Assembly: GCF_001690275.1 (NCBI RefSeq)
Contig: NZ_LZGW01000001.1
Location: 124,001 to 188,000 of the forward strand
DNA from: Gilliamella sp. WF3-4
GTDB taxonomy: Bacteria; Pseudomonadota; Gammaproteobacteria; Enterobacterales; Orbaceae
Length of the DNA: 64,000 nucleotides
Direction of reading: 5' to 3'
A program made the translations under genes and the position numbers. Every line of letters starts with the position of its first letter. Position 1 is the stretch's first letter. This document shows, in pieces, positions 47,811-58,616 of the stretch. Below the pieces are notes generated by a model. It was not told the origin of the DNA. It saw only the letters and a list, made by a program, of their open reading frames with translations, and searched no databases.

Positions 47811-48600
47811 AAATACCCCAAACTTATTACACAACTCACGTAGAAAATCATGCTGCTTGTTTTAGTGTTTTATACTCAATCGGTGTCATGTTATTTAATG
47901 CCTCATGCGGTCTTTCGGTGTTATAAATCGTTAACCATTCTTCAGTTATTCTCCTTGCTTGCGCTAAGTTGTTAAAAAGATATAAATCGAGTACTTCAGT
48001 ACGATAGGTACGATTAAATCGTTCAATATAGCCATTTTGATAAGGGCTACCGGGCTGGATATAATCAATGGTTATACCATGTAATTTAGCCCAGTTGGTA
48101 AAGGTTTTTCCTGTAAATTCTGGCCCATTATCGACCCGTATTTTTAATGGATACCCATGATATTCGGCCAGTTTATCTAAGTAACGGGTAATCCTTCCTA
48201 CTGGTAAGCTTACTGCAATATCAATACCTAACGCCTCACGATTAAAGTCATCGATGACATTGAATGTCCTAAAGCGACGTTGATTACGGCTACTGTCACT
48301 CCTAAAATCTATTGACCAACATTCACCTTGTTTATTGGGGACTAATAACCTTTCCGGGCATCGTGGAGGAATGCGTTTTTTACGCTTTACCCTGAGATTA
48401 AGCTTTAATTCACAATACACCCGATATACCCGTTTATGATTCCATTGATAGCCGAGCTTTCTGATACGATTAAAACATTTAGGAAAGCCCCAGCGTAAAT
48501 GCCGGTCTGTGATAGCATTCAACACCGAAACAATCATCGAATCATCCTGTAACCAAACCCACCGCCTAAATTCGCCGAGATTAAAAAAATACGATACCAA
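47808..48600 (-). mobile_element. IS3-family transposase orfB, 5'-truncated copy
   Basis: A 250-codon open frame (47848-48600) encodes most of an IS3-family OrfB: HLRWGFPKCFNRIRKLGYQW in the first part, then all three DDE residues: Asp in ECWSIDFRSDSS, Asp in VDNGPEFTGKTF and Glu in NGYIERFNRTYR, followed by HEALNNMTPIEYKTLKQAA. The usual orfA and the first residues of orfB are missing, and the frame's first 20 or so residues come from flanking DNA. The right terminus, starting TGTAAATACCCCAAACTTAT at 47808, matches relics at 15438 and 18682. It is probably not mobile by itself. Confidence 0.88.
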
Positions 48601-48639
48601 ATATCTAGTTAGATACGATTGTTTGTGAGAAAGGTCGAG

Positions 48640-48872
48640 TATTTTTAGAAAATCAGTTAAATGATTGAAATAAATTTTTTACTTTAATAGGTAAAGATTT
48701 AGACTCATTATATAAACAGTTAACATCTAGTAAAACTTTCCAAACAAAACATAATATAATGAAAGAATGTTCAAGATAAAAAGATCCACTTCTAAGTTAT
48801 CATGGGGCGACAAGAGCGTTTGAACAAGCATTTGATGAAACTAGAAAAATCAATTCTTTTGTTGCTGATTAA
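48640..48872 (+). pseudogene. C-terminal gene fragment beyond the IS
   Basis: One plus-strand frame with two internal stops reads NKFFTLIGKDLDSLYKQLTS, then KDPLLSYHGATRAFEQAFDE and TRKINSFVAD before TAA at 48870-48872. It has the same direction as the lipoprotein-like fragment left of the IS and may be the other end of the same gene, though this cannot be shown from sequence alone. Confidence 0.45.
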
Positions 48873-48926
48873 GTGTATTATCGATATCGTTATTTAGTTT
48901 TATTAATATAAAGTTTAGTTAGGCAT

Positions 48927-48958
48927 AAAAAGCTATGTTTTGAAACATAGCTTTTTTT
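48927..48958 (+). terminator. Strong Rho-independent terminator
   Basis: AAAAGCTATGTTT and AAACATAGCTTTT form a long stem with a tiny loop followed by a T-run (48951-48958). It ends the plus-strand remnants of the island. Confidence 0.85.
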
Positions 48959-48977
48959 ATATATTCAATATATATTG

Positions 48978-49000
48978 AAAAAACGGGCTTAAGCCCGTTT
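48978..49000. terminator. Terminator downstream of the alpha-2-macroglobulin gene
   Basis: AAACGGGCTTAAGCCCGTTT (48981-49000) is a perfect palindrome preceded by A residues, giving a T-run on the minus strand. It lies about 30 bases after the stop of the large minus-strand gene. Confidence 0.8.
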
Positions 49001-49030
49001 GGAAAATGGATAAGTAGTTGTAAAATATTG

Positions 49031-52000
49031 CTACGGGATGATAGTTATTTTCTGCCCACCTTTGGATACAGCTTGAATATCACGATCATACATTGCTTCA
49101 CCGAATGCAGGTGGAATACTATAAGTGCCCACATTAGTTGCTTTGATTTGATAAGTGAATTTTTGTATTTTACTATTATAAGTTTCTCCATAAATAATAA
49201 CACGATCTTCACGTACATCGGTATATTCAGGATACCAAGTACCAGTTTTTGTAGCAATTGGTGAAACCCAGTTATAACCACTGTATTCATGGTTGTCATA
49301 TTCCTCATATTCTTCATATTCCTCACTGGCATCTTCCTGATTAGATATAGGTTGTTGTACAACTTCAAAGCCGCCAGGTAGCAAATCAACAATTGCTATA
49401 TTCGTTATTCCATCATCTGATACCGCACGGAGTTGAATCGTCACGTTGATTTTATCGCCCAGCTTAACTTGTTCAACGGATTTGCCCTCAAGGTCTGTGA
49501 ATTCACGATAGATTTCAAGACCGCGTTTAATTGGTTCTTTAGGCGGTGTTGTGTCATAACCTTGCTCTGAAAGCATGTACCAAGCAGGTAAATCTGATTT
49601 ATTTGTTACATTGATTTTAGTATCTTGAGCATCAAATTTACCTTTGGCTAGAATTCCATTTAAATTCGCAATGATTTTTTGTTTTTCTCCTTCTTTAGGT
49701 ATTGCACTAATTTGGAGAGCATCATTAGATAAATTAGATTTATCAATACTTGACGAATAACTACTCAAAGCAAGGATAGTCATTGCAGCGGATTGAGTTG
49801 TGTATTTTTGTTTGTTAAGCATGATAACCATATTTTCAAGTGCTTGAGCTGGAATCATTTTTGCCTTTTCAGGAAAATGTTTGCTAATTAAATAGATCCT
49901 TCCTGCATCAACAACTAGTGGGTCATAATATTTGTTTGTCCACCAAGCATGATCGTATGCTGTTTCTAGTTGTTGCCAAATTGGTTTAAGTAATTTATTG
50001 GCTTCTTTATCCATTTTTAGCATTTTATATGATGAGGCTAAATACATTGCTATGATATCTTTTTTCCATTGCGTATTTGAATTTCTATTTAGATCTGCAA
50101 TTATAGATGCTAAATAACTTGTAGTTACTTGATTTTGGCGTGTTAATAGATAGATTGCATGAGATCGAATTTTAAAGCCATAATTGTCATAGTAACTAGA
50201 GTTAGCAATTTTCTGTAAATATTTATTTGCATTGTTTAGCATTTTTTCTGGAACTTTATATCCCATTTCTTTAGCTTCAAGCATAAAGTTTACTGCATAT
50301 AATGTAATAAATGGATCAACATTATTCGTTGAGTACCACAAGCCAATTGCTCCCTCACTATTTTGGCGAGATTGAAGTACTTGAAATAATTCTGATAAAG
50401 GTGTTAGCCCCTGTTTCGAAATTAAATCAAAATCGCGATATTTGCCAGCTATCAAAATAGGCGTTGCTCTACTGACAATTTGTTCAGAGCAGTAGTGTGG
50501 GTAATCTTGTAAATAGGTGCTTAAACCTTTACTTAGTATAAATGGTGAATAAGAGGCAGCAGCTTCACGTTTACTTAAGCTGCCATACATATCTCTAAAG
50601 CCGCTAAAGATTTCATTCTTACTTGCCATTCTTCCCATTTTAGTAATTAACCTATACTCAGTTAACGGCCTTATTGAAAGACTAATATCACGAGTAATTG
50701 TAATATCATTGTAATTAGCTGAAAAATGAAGATCTGCATTTCCTAAATTGTCGGTTGCTTTAAAGTTAAATTTCAAAACACCATCTTTACCATTAGCCAG
50801 CTCAATTGTTTTTTTGTTATCTCCATTAATTGATAAATTAGGTGATGTTAAAACCTTAACATTGATTGGAATGACTTTGTCGCCGATTTTTTCTATCAAA
50901 TTAGTTACATTAAGTGTAACTTCAAATTCATCATTTGGTGCAGCAAAATATGGGGCGTTAGGTTGTAAAACAATATCATTATGTACAGTTGTTGACATTT
51001 GGTTATGTCCCATTGTTTTATCGCCAACCGATACAGCCATGATACGAATTTTACCATTAAAATAATCCGGCACTTTATATTCAACCGTTTTATCCCCATC
51101 TATGTCAATAATACCTGACCAATAGGCAACAGGCTCATCTATTTTTCGTTTAAACGGATTTAAATGATTTGATAATACATCATTATTATCTCCATCACCT
51201 CCAGGAGCGGAAGCCGTTATTAAATGACGAAATTCTGGCAATATAAGATCTAATATTTGCGATGTACTTACCGATAATGCTTTCTTGCGTAAGAAGCTGT
51301 TTAATGGATCTTTAAGTTTATAATTTGCAACCTGTAAAATGCCTTCATCTATAGCAAAGATAACCGCTTTTTGAGGCGTATTAGTATGTAAAGTAATTGG
51401 CAGTGTTTCTCCTGGTTTTATAAGTGAGGGTGCTTGTAAAACGATTTTATCGTTAAATTGTTCATTTGAAATTTTAAATGGTATAACGCCGTAACTAAGT
51501 GGACTCATAAAAATTTCATCTGAATTTGGGTCACGAATAAATTGGACATTAATATACCCGTTACCACCAATATTTTTAGGGAGTTTTATTTTTTGTACCG
51601 AGCTTGTTGTGTCAGTATGGAACCACTTCCAAGTGTAAACTTTGTCACGCTCAATAGTAATAATACCGCTGCCTACATATGGTGCAGTGATTGACACTTC
51701 TATTTCATCACCTGGCTTATATTCAGCTTCTTTAATTTTTAGCGCTAGTTCGGCATTACGATCTAAATTGCGAGTAACATTAGCTGTACCAACAATTGCA
51801 TATTTTCCTTGGTAAAGTAAATTATCCTCTTTATCTTTGATTTGAATAATATAATTGCCTGGATTTTTGCTATCTAATTGATAACGGGTTTTATCTTGAT
51901 TGATCTTAAATGATTGTTCTGAGATGACTGATTCTTTACGACGGGACTCATATTTATAAAGACCAGAAGCTTGTTTGACTAAAATCGATAAATAAGTTTC

Positions 52001-55000
52001 TTCAAGTAAAACCAGTTTTAAGTCTGCTAGTTCTATTTTATCTAAAGCTGGATTAATTGCGATAAAATCAATATGGCGAACAGAATCTTTGTTAATGTAT
52101 CTTAAATTACCGTCAGCTTTGGCTCCGACTAAATAATCACTCGCAGATATAAAAGCACTTGCAGTAGCAGCAACGCTGCGGCCACTTTCTGGTTCAAAGA
52201 CATCCGTTAACATTCTTAGTGTATAGTTACCCTCAAAGCTTTCCATATTATCATTGAGGTTAATTTTGACTAGGCCATTTTCGTCTGTTTTTTCTTCATC
52301 TAACTCAACTTTAAAACTAGTCCTCTGGCTAGAAATATTTTGATAAAAATAGTAATCTTCATATTTTTTAAAATAAGGAGAAGATGGTTCTAGAATTAAT
52401 GTATTTGTTACTCGACGATTAGCTGCATCTGTACCAATTAGATTTTTGGCTTTAATTTCAGCTTGGATATTTTCAGGTTTTAACCAACCATCTTTTATTT
52501 CTGGTAACAACTTAAGCGATACGGTTGTTTTATCTGGCTCAAACTCACGAATGACAATGGAGCTAGAACCTAATAGTATACGAGAATCTTCATCATCCCC
52601 GTCATTGTCATTTTTTAAGTATAAATTAATATACCAATTACCAGTAGGCGATTCATAACTGGTTTTATAGCTAAGTTCATTAAATCCTGATTTGTCCAGT
52701 ACAATTGGTTTTTTTAGTACTAAATTGGATTTTGGATCGTAAATTTCCGCTTCTACAGAAACTCCCGCCAATGAATTAGTCCATTTTTGTGCCCTTACGA
52801 TAGTACCGATATGAAATGTGTCACCAGGGCGATAAACTCCTCGATCTGAAAAGATATGAGCTCGTAATTCTCCTCCTTCGATAGTTTCACGAATACCGCC
52901 GATATCAAAACGAGATAGATTTAAATTCCTTTCATAACTTTTAATTGGTAAAAATGATAGGTCACGACCTTTTTCAACAACGTATAAAAGTGGTTTGATA
53001 CCTCGATAATATTCAGACAATGGAGCAAAACGGACATGTCCATCGCTATCAGTCATTTTAGACGTAATTGTGACCCCATTCATTCCAAGTACAGAAACTT
53101 TCGCACCATTAATTGGTTTGCCAGAGCTTATTGATTGAATAAAGAGATCATTAGATTGATCGAGCGACTTTTTGGCTATAATACCTAAATCGGTAACAAC
53201 AATAAAGCGAGAAGCCATAAACTCATATTTAGCGTCCTTTTTATCTTTTCCATAAAGCCTTAATAAGAAAACACCACGATTTTTATTGCCATTTGTGTCG
53301 GCTGTTAAGTAACGAGTTAAGTCGACATTTGTGTATTTAACTTCTTCTGGAGCACCTTTAAAATTTTCAGTCACTGTGTATTTTTCCACAAAATGATCAT
53401 TATTAAGCTCTCCAAAATCCATATCTGTAAATTCATAGTTTGTATTAAATGCCACCAAATGTTGAAGTTGCGATGGTATAACGCGATCTATTTCTAGCTT
53501 CATATTTTCTACGTTGCGCGAAACGATAGGTAGTTTCTTCTCACCTGATAGGGATAACAGCGATCCTTTTGCCGCAAAATCAAGATAGGTTGGGTAGTTA
53601 GGCACGGTTAATACTTGGTGATACTGTTCTTTTAGAAAGTAACCATCTTGAGACGATAAAGGTTGATTAACTTCAATATATAACTCAGAATTTTGTTCTG
53701 TTTTAAATTCAAAACTAATTTGGTTTTGATAAGTAAGTTCAGTGTCAATTGGCTTTATTGATAAAGGAATGGCTTTTTTGAGTATTTCTGGTGTTACATT
53801 GAATTTTGTTTCATAACGGTAAGAATTGTCGTTGTAATATCGTTCCTTATATGAGCGACCTTGATTTTCAGGTAATTTCCAGACTTTAATGACTTTCGAT
53901 ACATCCTCTGATTTAACCGCATGGCTTAATGATAAAATTAATACTTGTTGTATTTTTTCATTACTTTTTTCAACTAAGGTAAGCTCAGTTTTGGTAACGC
54001 TTAAATGATATTTATCGGGGATATTTATTGTGCTAGTTATATCAGAATTTATTGGATTTCCTTCTAACGTTGAAGTCACACCTTTATTAATTGTTATTTT
54101 TAAATAACCCTCCTTATCGAGCAAAGGAATAGGTGCACTTTTTACATAGGCAATTTTGTCATTATTTCCATAGGTAACAGTAAAATTGATATTTTTTAAA
54201 AAGATATCATTTTCATATTCATAAAGCGATAAAATGATGTTTTTTTCAAAACTTTCTCTATCGACAGGATGGCTAAATTTGATTGTATTAACAACATTTC
54301 TAATATTAAGTTGTGTAGGATCTGAATAAAGTTCACCATGATTTTTAAATCTATAGCTAAAGTTAGGTGAATAAAAAGTTATATGACTCTCTTCAAGCTT
54401 ACTATTTTCAGCTAATAGTTTTTCCTGATCTAATTCAACGGTATATTTAATGCCAAGTGGCCATGTTGTATTTTGGGGTATAAAAATTAAGGTTGAATCG
54501 TTCTGCCATTTCCATCGTCCCTCAATATTTGGCGAAATAGAAATACCTTCAGTTATTTCTTCTTTATTAAGTGATTCTAGCGGAACAGGAGAACGAAGTG
54601 AGTCAGTAATAAATTTAATCGATAAACTGTCTTGATTTGTAGTCGGAGCACTCAATTTAGGATAATAGGTACTAACAACAATAGAAGCTGGCTCAATTGG
54701 TTTAGGACGGTTTAAATACCAATGATAAGTATAATTACCAGAAAAATAAGCAATGAAACCAAAAATAATACTTGCACCAATTAAGGTTTTTATTTTATTT
54801 AATGCTGAACCAATTCTATTATAAAATGCTTTTGCATTAGGTAACCAGCTAGGTGTTGACCATTTTATATCGCCAATAATTGGGCTAAATAACCAAAAAA
54901 TACCTTTTATTAAAACCAATAAAAAAATGATAAAATAGCTAATTATTTCCTCAATTTTTTGCAAAATATAAAAAGGTAGCTGCAAGATTAATTTAAGCAA

Positions 55001-55006
55001 TCCCAT
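49031..55006 (-). CDS. Bacterial alpha-2-macroglobulin with thioester motif
   Basis: A 1991-residue inner-membrane-anchored protein: two hydrophobic segments at the N terminus (IISYFIIFLLVLIKGIFWLF and LIGASIIFGFIAYFSG), then a chain of macroglobulin-like MG domains, the bait region, an A2M core (FSDRGVYRPGDTFHIGTIVR), and the thioester domain with Cys1506-Ser-Glu-Gln in DYPHYCSEQIVSRATP, followed by the alpha-alpha barrel and receptor-binding-like end. Such proteins trap foreign proteases in the periplasm. It is longer than E. coli YfhM (about 1650 residues) and keeps the CxEQ thioester that YfaS lacks. pbpC, the usual neighbour, is missing. The acidic repeat EEYEEYEEYDNHEY near 1915 is unusual. 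Confidence 0.92.
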   Translation of the reverse strand: MGLLKLILQLPFYILQKIEEIISYFIIFLLVLIKGIFWLFSPIIGDIKWSTPSWLPNAKAFYNRIGSALNKIKTLIGASIIFGFIAYFSGNYTYHWYLNRPKPIEPASIVVSTYYPKLSAPTTNQDSLSIKFITDSLRSPVPLESLNKEEITEGISISPNIEGRWKWQNDSTLIFIPQNTTWPLGIKYTVELDQEKLLAENSKLEESHITFYSPNFSYRFKNHGELYSDPTQLNIRNVVNTIKFSHPVDRESFEKNIILSLYEYENDIFLKNINFTVTYGNNDKIAYVKSAPIPLLDKEGYLKITINKGVTSTLEGNPINSDITSTINIPDKYHLSVTKTELTLVEKSNEKIQQVLILSLSHAVKSEDVSKVIKVWKLPENQGRSYKERYYNDNSYRYETKFNVTPEILKKAIPLSIKPIDTELTYQNQISFEFKTEQNSELYIEVNQPLSSQDGYFLKEQYHQVLTVPNYPTYLDFAAKGSLLSLSGEKKLPIVSRNVENMKLEIDRVIPSQLQHLVAFNTNYEFTDMDFGELNNDHFVEKYTVTENFKGAPEEVKYTNVDLTRYLTADTNGNKNRGVFLLRLYGKDKKDAKYEFMASRFIVVTDLGIIAKKSLDQSNDLFIQSISSGKPINGAKVSVLGMNGVTITSKMTDSDGHVRFAPLSEYYRGIKPLLYVVEKGRDLSFLPIKSYERNLNLSRFDIGGIRETIEGGELRAHIFSDRGVYRPGDTFHIGTIVRAQKWTNSLAGVSVEAEIYDPKSNLVLKKPIVLDKSGFNELSYKTSYESPTGNWYINLYLKNDNDGDDEDSRILLGSSSIVIREFEPDKTTVSLKLLPEIKDGWLKPENIQAEIKAKNLIGTDAANRRVTNTLILEPSSPYFKKYEDYYFYQNISSQRTSFKVELDEEKTDENGLVKINLNDNMESFEGNYTLRMLTDVFEPESGRSVAATASAFISASDYLVGAKADGNLRYINKDSVRHIDFIAINPALDKIELADLKLVLLEETYLSILVKQASGLYKYESRRKESVISEQSFKINQDKTRYQLDSKNPGNYIIQIKDKEDNLLYQGKYAIVGTANVTRNLDRNAELALKIKEAEYKPGDEIEVSITAPYVGSGIITIERDKVYTWKWFHTDTTSSVQKIKLPKNIGGNGYINVQFIRDPNSDEIFMSPLSYGVIPFKISNEQFNDKIVLQAPSLIKPGETLPITLHTNTPQKAVIFAIDEGILQVANYKLKDPLNSFLRKKALSVSTSQILDLILPEFRHLITASAPGGDGDNNDVLSNHLNPFKRKIDEPVAYWSGIIDIDGDKTVEYKVPDYFNGKIRIMAVSVGDKTMGHNQMSTTVHNDIVLQPNAPYFAAPNDEFEVTLNVTNLIEKIGDKVIPINVKVLTSPNLSINGDNKKTIELANGKDGVLKFNFKATDNLGNADLHFSANYNDITITRDISLSIRPLTEYRLITKMGRMASKNEIFSGFRDMYGSLSKREAAASYSPFILSKGLSTYLQDYPHYCSEQIVSRATPILIAGKYRDFDLISKQGLTPLSELFQVLQSRQNSEGAIGLWYSTNNVDPFITLYAVNFMLEAKEMGYKVPEKMLNNANKYLQKIANSSYYDNYGFKIRSHAIYLLTRQNQVTTSYLASIIADLNRNSNTQWKKDIIAMYLASSYKMLKMDKEANKLLKPIWQQLETAYDHAWWTNKYYDPLVVDAGRIYLISKHFPEKAKMIPAQALENMVIMLNKQKYTTQSAAMTILALSSYSSSIDKSNLSNDALQISAIPKEGEKQKIIANLNGILAKGKFDAQDTKINVTNKSDLPAWYMLSEQGYDTTPPKEPIKRGLEIYREFTDLEGKSVEQVKLGDKINVTIQLRAVSDDGITNIAIVDLLPGGFEVVQQPISNQEDASEEYEEYEEYDNHEYSGYNWVSPIATKTGTWYPEYTDVREDRVIIYGETYNSKIQKFTYQIKATNVGTYSIPPAFGEAMYDRDIQAVSKGGQKITIIP

Positions 55007-55628
55007 TGTTTATTCCCTATTTTTAATATGTAATTTTTGAAATTAATTTATTATGTTTAAACATTTATTTTTCTGAAAGCTTTTATAAATTTTCTGACAG
55101 CTTATTTTTATAATGAGTGATAATTTCCAGAAAATCTTTGTATAGTATAATTATATGGATAAAAAATCTACTTGTAATATACCTAATTGTTTGAGTTGAA
55201 TATAAATATCCAGCGAACATTAGTTAACTTTTTATTTTTACAAACCATTTAAACTGAAATTTTAAGCTAATTTAAATGAATAAGTGATCAGAGGAATTTT
55301 AATAGAACAATAATTGAGTTAGATGATTATAGACATTAGATATGCTCGTAAGTAAGTCATACATTTAAAATATGATAATCTTATCTTAGGTAATAAGATA
55401 ACATATTGCTATCATCAAGCTGGTCGGTAGCTAACCAACTTTCTTTTAATTTAATAATATGCTTTTAATTTAATAATATGTTAGAGGATTTTACAAAGTG
55501 TTTTGCATTGGATAACTGTATATTCTTCATCAAAATGTAATAAGCTAGCCACTCTTGTTTTAGGTTATTTTTACACATTTAACTGTAATGTTATATTACA
55601 GCTGTGGCTACCTATATACTGATTTGTC
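55007..55628. other. Intergenic region between the A2M gene and cmoB
   Basis: No gene is seen. It includes the A2M promoter region, a 19-bp tandem duplication (see separate entry) and the small stem CTGTAAT/ATTACAG at 55583-55601, which may help terminate cmoB. Confidence 0.35.
55443..55480. repeat. 19-bp tandem duplication
   Basis: CTTTTAATTTAATAATATG occurs twice in direct succession (55443-55461 and 55462-55480). It looks like a recent replication slippage. Confidence 0.85.
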
Positions 55629-56597
55629 TTATTTTTTAGCGATAAAAACAGCCCGCATTGGCGCAGGGTATCCTTCAATGGTTTTGGTTGGATCATCAGG
55701 ATCTAAAAAATTAGCAAGCGAATCCGATTCCATCCATTCAGTTTTGCGTTGTTCATCTAAGCTAGTTTGTGAAATGTCGATCTCTTTTATATCCGAAAAA
55801 CCACATTTATTGAGCCAATTAATCATGGTTGGAACCGATGGAATAAAGTAGACATTACGCATTTGTGCATAGCGATCACCTGGCATTAATGCTTGATGTT
55901 CATCTCCATCGATGATTAAAGTTTCCAGAATTAACTGACCTCCTTCAACTAGCTGATCTTTTAATTGGAATAAATGATCAAGTGGAGACCTACGATGGTA
56001 TAACACCCCCATTGAAAATACCGTATCAAAAGCATTAAGTTTAGGGAGTTGCTCAATGCCTAAAGGCAATAAATGCGCTCTTTGATCGTTACCCAAAAGT
56101 TTGCGAATAGCTTCAAATTGGCATAGATAAAGTGCCATTGGATCAATTCCAACAGCCAGTTCTGCCCCTGCACCAATCATTCGCCATAAATGATAACCAC
56201 TATTGCAACCTACATCTAAAACAATTTTTCCTTCTAGGCTATCGATATGATTAATTAGGCGCTCCCATTTCCAATCAGAACGCCATTCAGTATCAATATC
56301 GATACCATATAAGTGAAAAGGGCCTTTACGCCATGGCATCATGGTTTTCAGTAGTTGGGTAATTCGTTGTTGCTCGCCTGAAGATATAGGGTATTCACTA
56401 TTGACAGTTACACTATGTAGTAAATCAATTTGAAAAGGGATTTTAGATGGTAAGTGTTTAATACTATTTAGCCATTGATTGAAGCGGTTATCGTTATTTT
56501 GTCTTTGCCAATTTGCGAGCTGAGCTGGCAACACTTCTAGCCAGTGGCTAAGTTTATTTTTTGCAATAATTTGGTAAAAATCACCAAAATCAATCAT
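55629..56597 (-). CDS. cmoB: tRNA U34 carboxymethyltransferase CmoB
   Basis: CmoB transfers the carboxymethyl group of carboxy-SAM to 5-hydroxyuridine 34 of tRNA, giving cmo5U. The 322-residue protein has a helical N-terminal part, then the methyltransferase fold: [57 protein letters not shown] and [11 protein letters not shown], ending [20 protein letters not shown]. The length equals that of E. coli CmoB. It lies 36 bp downstream of cmoA on the same strand. Confidence 0.96.
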   Translation of the reverse strand: MIDFGDFYQIIAKNKLSHWLEVLPAQLANWQRQNNDNRFNQWLNSIKHLPSKIPFQIDLLHSVTVNSEYPISSGEQQRITQLLKTMMPWRKGPFHLYGIDIDTEWRSDWKWERLINHIDSLEGKIVLDVGCNSGYHLWRMIGAGAELAVGIDPMALYLCQFEAIRKLLGNDQRAHLLPLGIEQLPKLNAFDTVFSMGVLYHRRSPLDHLFQLKDQLVEGGQLILETLIIDGDEHQALMPGDRYAQMRNVYFIPSVPTMINWLNKCGFSDIKEIDISQTSLDEQRKTEWMESDSLANFLDPDDPTKTIEGYPAPMRAVFIAKK

Positions 56598-56633
56598 TTT
56601 TTCATCCTTATCAATTGCGCTGAAATTAATTGG

Positions 56634-57413
<780 letters not shown>

Positions 57414-57437
57414 TTATATTCAACTGCTCGGATAATT

Positions 57438-58592
57438 ATGGGGTTTGTCAATTTTATTACTATTTTTATAGTATTTGTGGTTAGTGTTTTAGCAACCATC
57501 TATCTGGGAAAACGATGGCTGTTTTGGTTTGATTTTTATGTCACAGGTTGTTGTCGGTTTATTTATTGGATTGTTGTTTTTATAGCGGGACTATCGCTCA
57601 TTTTTTTAAAAATAGTGAATGGTATTTCAACTTATTGGTTACCTTTGTTTTGTAATACTATTACTGGCTTAATAATTTGTTGCTTTTTTGTATTGCTTAT
57701 TTTTGATACTGTACGTTGGCTAAGTAAAAAACAAGTAAAACCTAATCTATGGCTTAAAATTGCATATATCGTTATAGTAGTATTATTATTTTGCTTTGGT
57801 CATGAAATGGCAATTAACCCCAAGATTGTTTATTATCAGGTTAAGATAAATAAACCAGCTAATACCGAGCATTTACGTATTGTACAGCTTTCTGATATTC
57901 ATATTAATGAGTTAACTACACACCAATTTATTCAACAAATGGTTGTTGATGTCAATAAGCTTAATGCTGATTTTATTGTTATTACTGGAGATACATTGGA
58001 TAAACGCTTAAAACCTTTTATCCAAAATGATTTTGATCTGCAATTTCGACAATTAAAAGCTAAATATGGTACTTATGTCATATTCGGTAATCATGAGTAT
58101 TTAGCGACAAATGAAGTAAATAACCGAGAAGAAGATATTATTAGCGCTTTTAGGCAAGCAGGTATGAAAGTCTTAAAGGATGATATTATTTCTTTTGATG
58201 ATTTAGGTATCACGATAGTTGGCCGAGATGATTTTTCTTCATTTCTCTATGATGTGAAACGGGCATCATTATCCGATTTGATTATGTTTACTGATACCAA
58301 TACACCAATTATTTTACTCGATCATCAACCCAAAGATCTTAATGAACCAGCAGAATTAGGTGTTGATTTGATGATTTCTGGCCATACCCATGCAGGACAA
58401 ATATTTCCGATCAATCTCGTTGAAAAATTAATGTATAAAAATACTTATGGTTTGTACCAAAATCAAGATCATCATTTTACTAGTATTGTCAGTAGCGGGT
58501 ATGGTTTTTGGGGACCACCAATTCGGCTAATGACACGTTCTGAGATTGTAGTAATTGATATAGAATTTGAAAAAAGCATACACAAAGAATAA
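57438..58592 (+). CDS. Membrane-anchored metallophosphoesterase
   Basis: A 384-residue protein with four N-terminal membrane helices and a C-terminal calcineurin-like phosphoesterase domain: LSDIHINEL (first metal site), FIVITGDTLDKRL, VIFGNHEYLATNE and LMISGHTHAGQIFPINLV. This is the YkuE/YaeI-like layout. The substrate may be a lipid or nucleotide, but is not assigned. All metal ligand motifs are present. It is divergent from cmoA and precedes rnd by 18 bp, so the two may share a transcript. Confidence 0.88.
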   Translation: MGFVNFITIFIVFVVSVLATIYLGKRWLFWFDFYVTGCCRFIYWIVVFIAGLSLIFLKIVNGISTYWLPLFCNTITGLIICCFFVLLIFDTVRWLSKKQVKPNLWLKIAYIVIVVLLFCFGHEMAINPKIVYYQVKINKPANTEHLRIVQLSDIHINELTTHQFIQQMVVDVNKLNADFIVITGDTLDKRLKPFIQNDFDLQFRQLKAKYGTYVIFGNHEYLATNEVNNREEDIISAFRQAGMKVLKDDIISFDDLGITIVGRDDFSSFLYDVKRASLSDLIMFTDTNTPIILLDHQPKDLNEPAELGVDLMISGHTHAGQIFPINLVEKLMYKNTYGLYQNQDHHFTSIVSSGYGFWGPPIRLMTRSEIVVIDIEFEKSIHKE

Positions 58593-58616
58593 ACATATTT
58601 TAATAGGAGTTTGATT

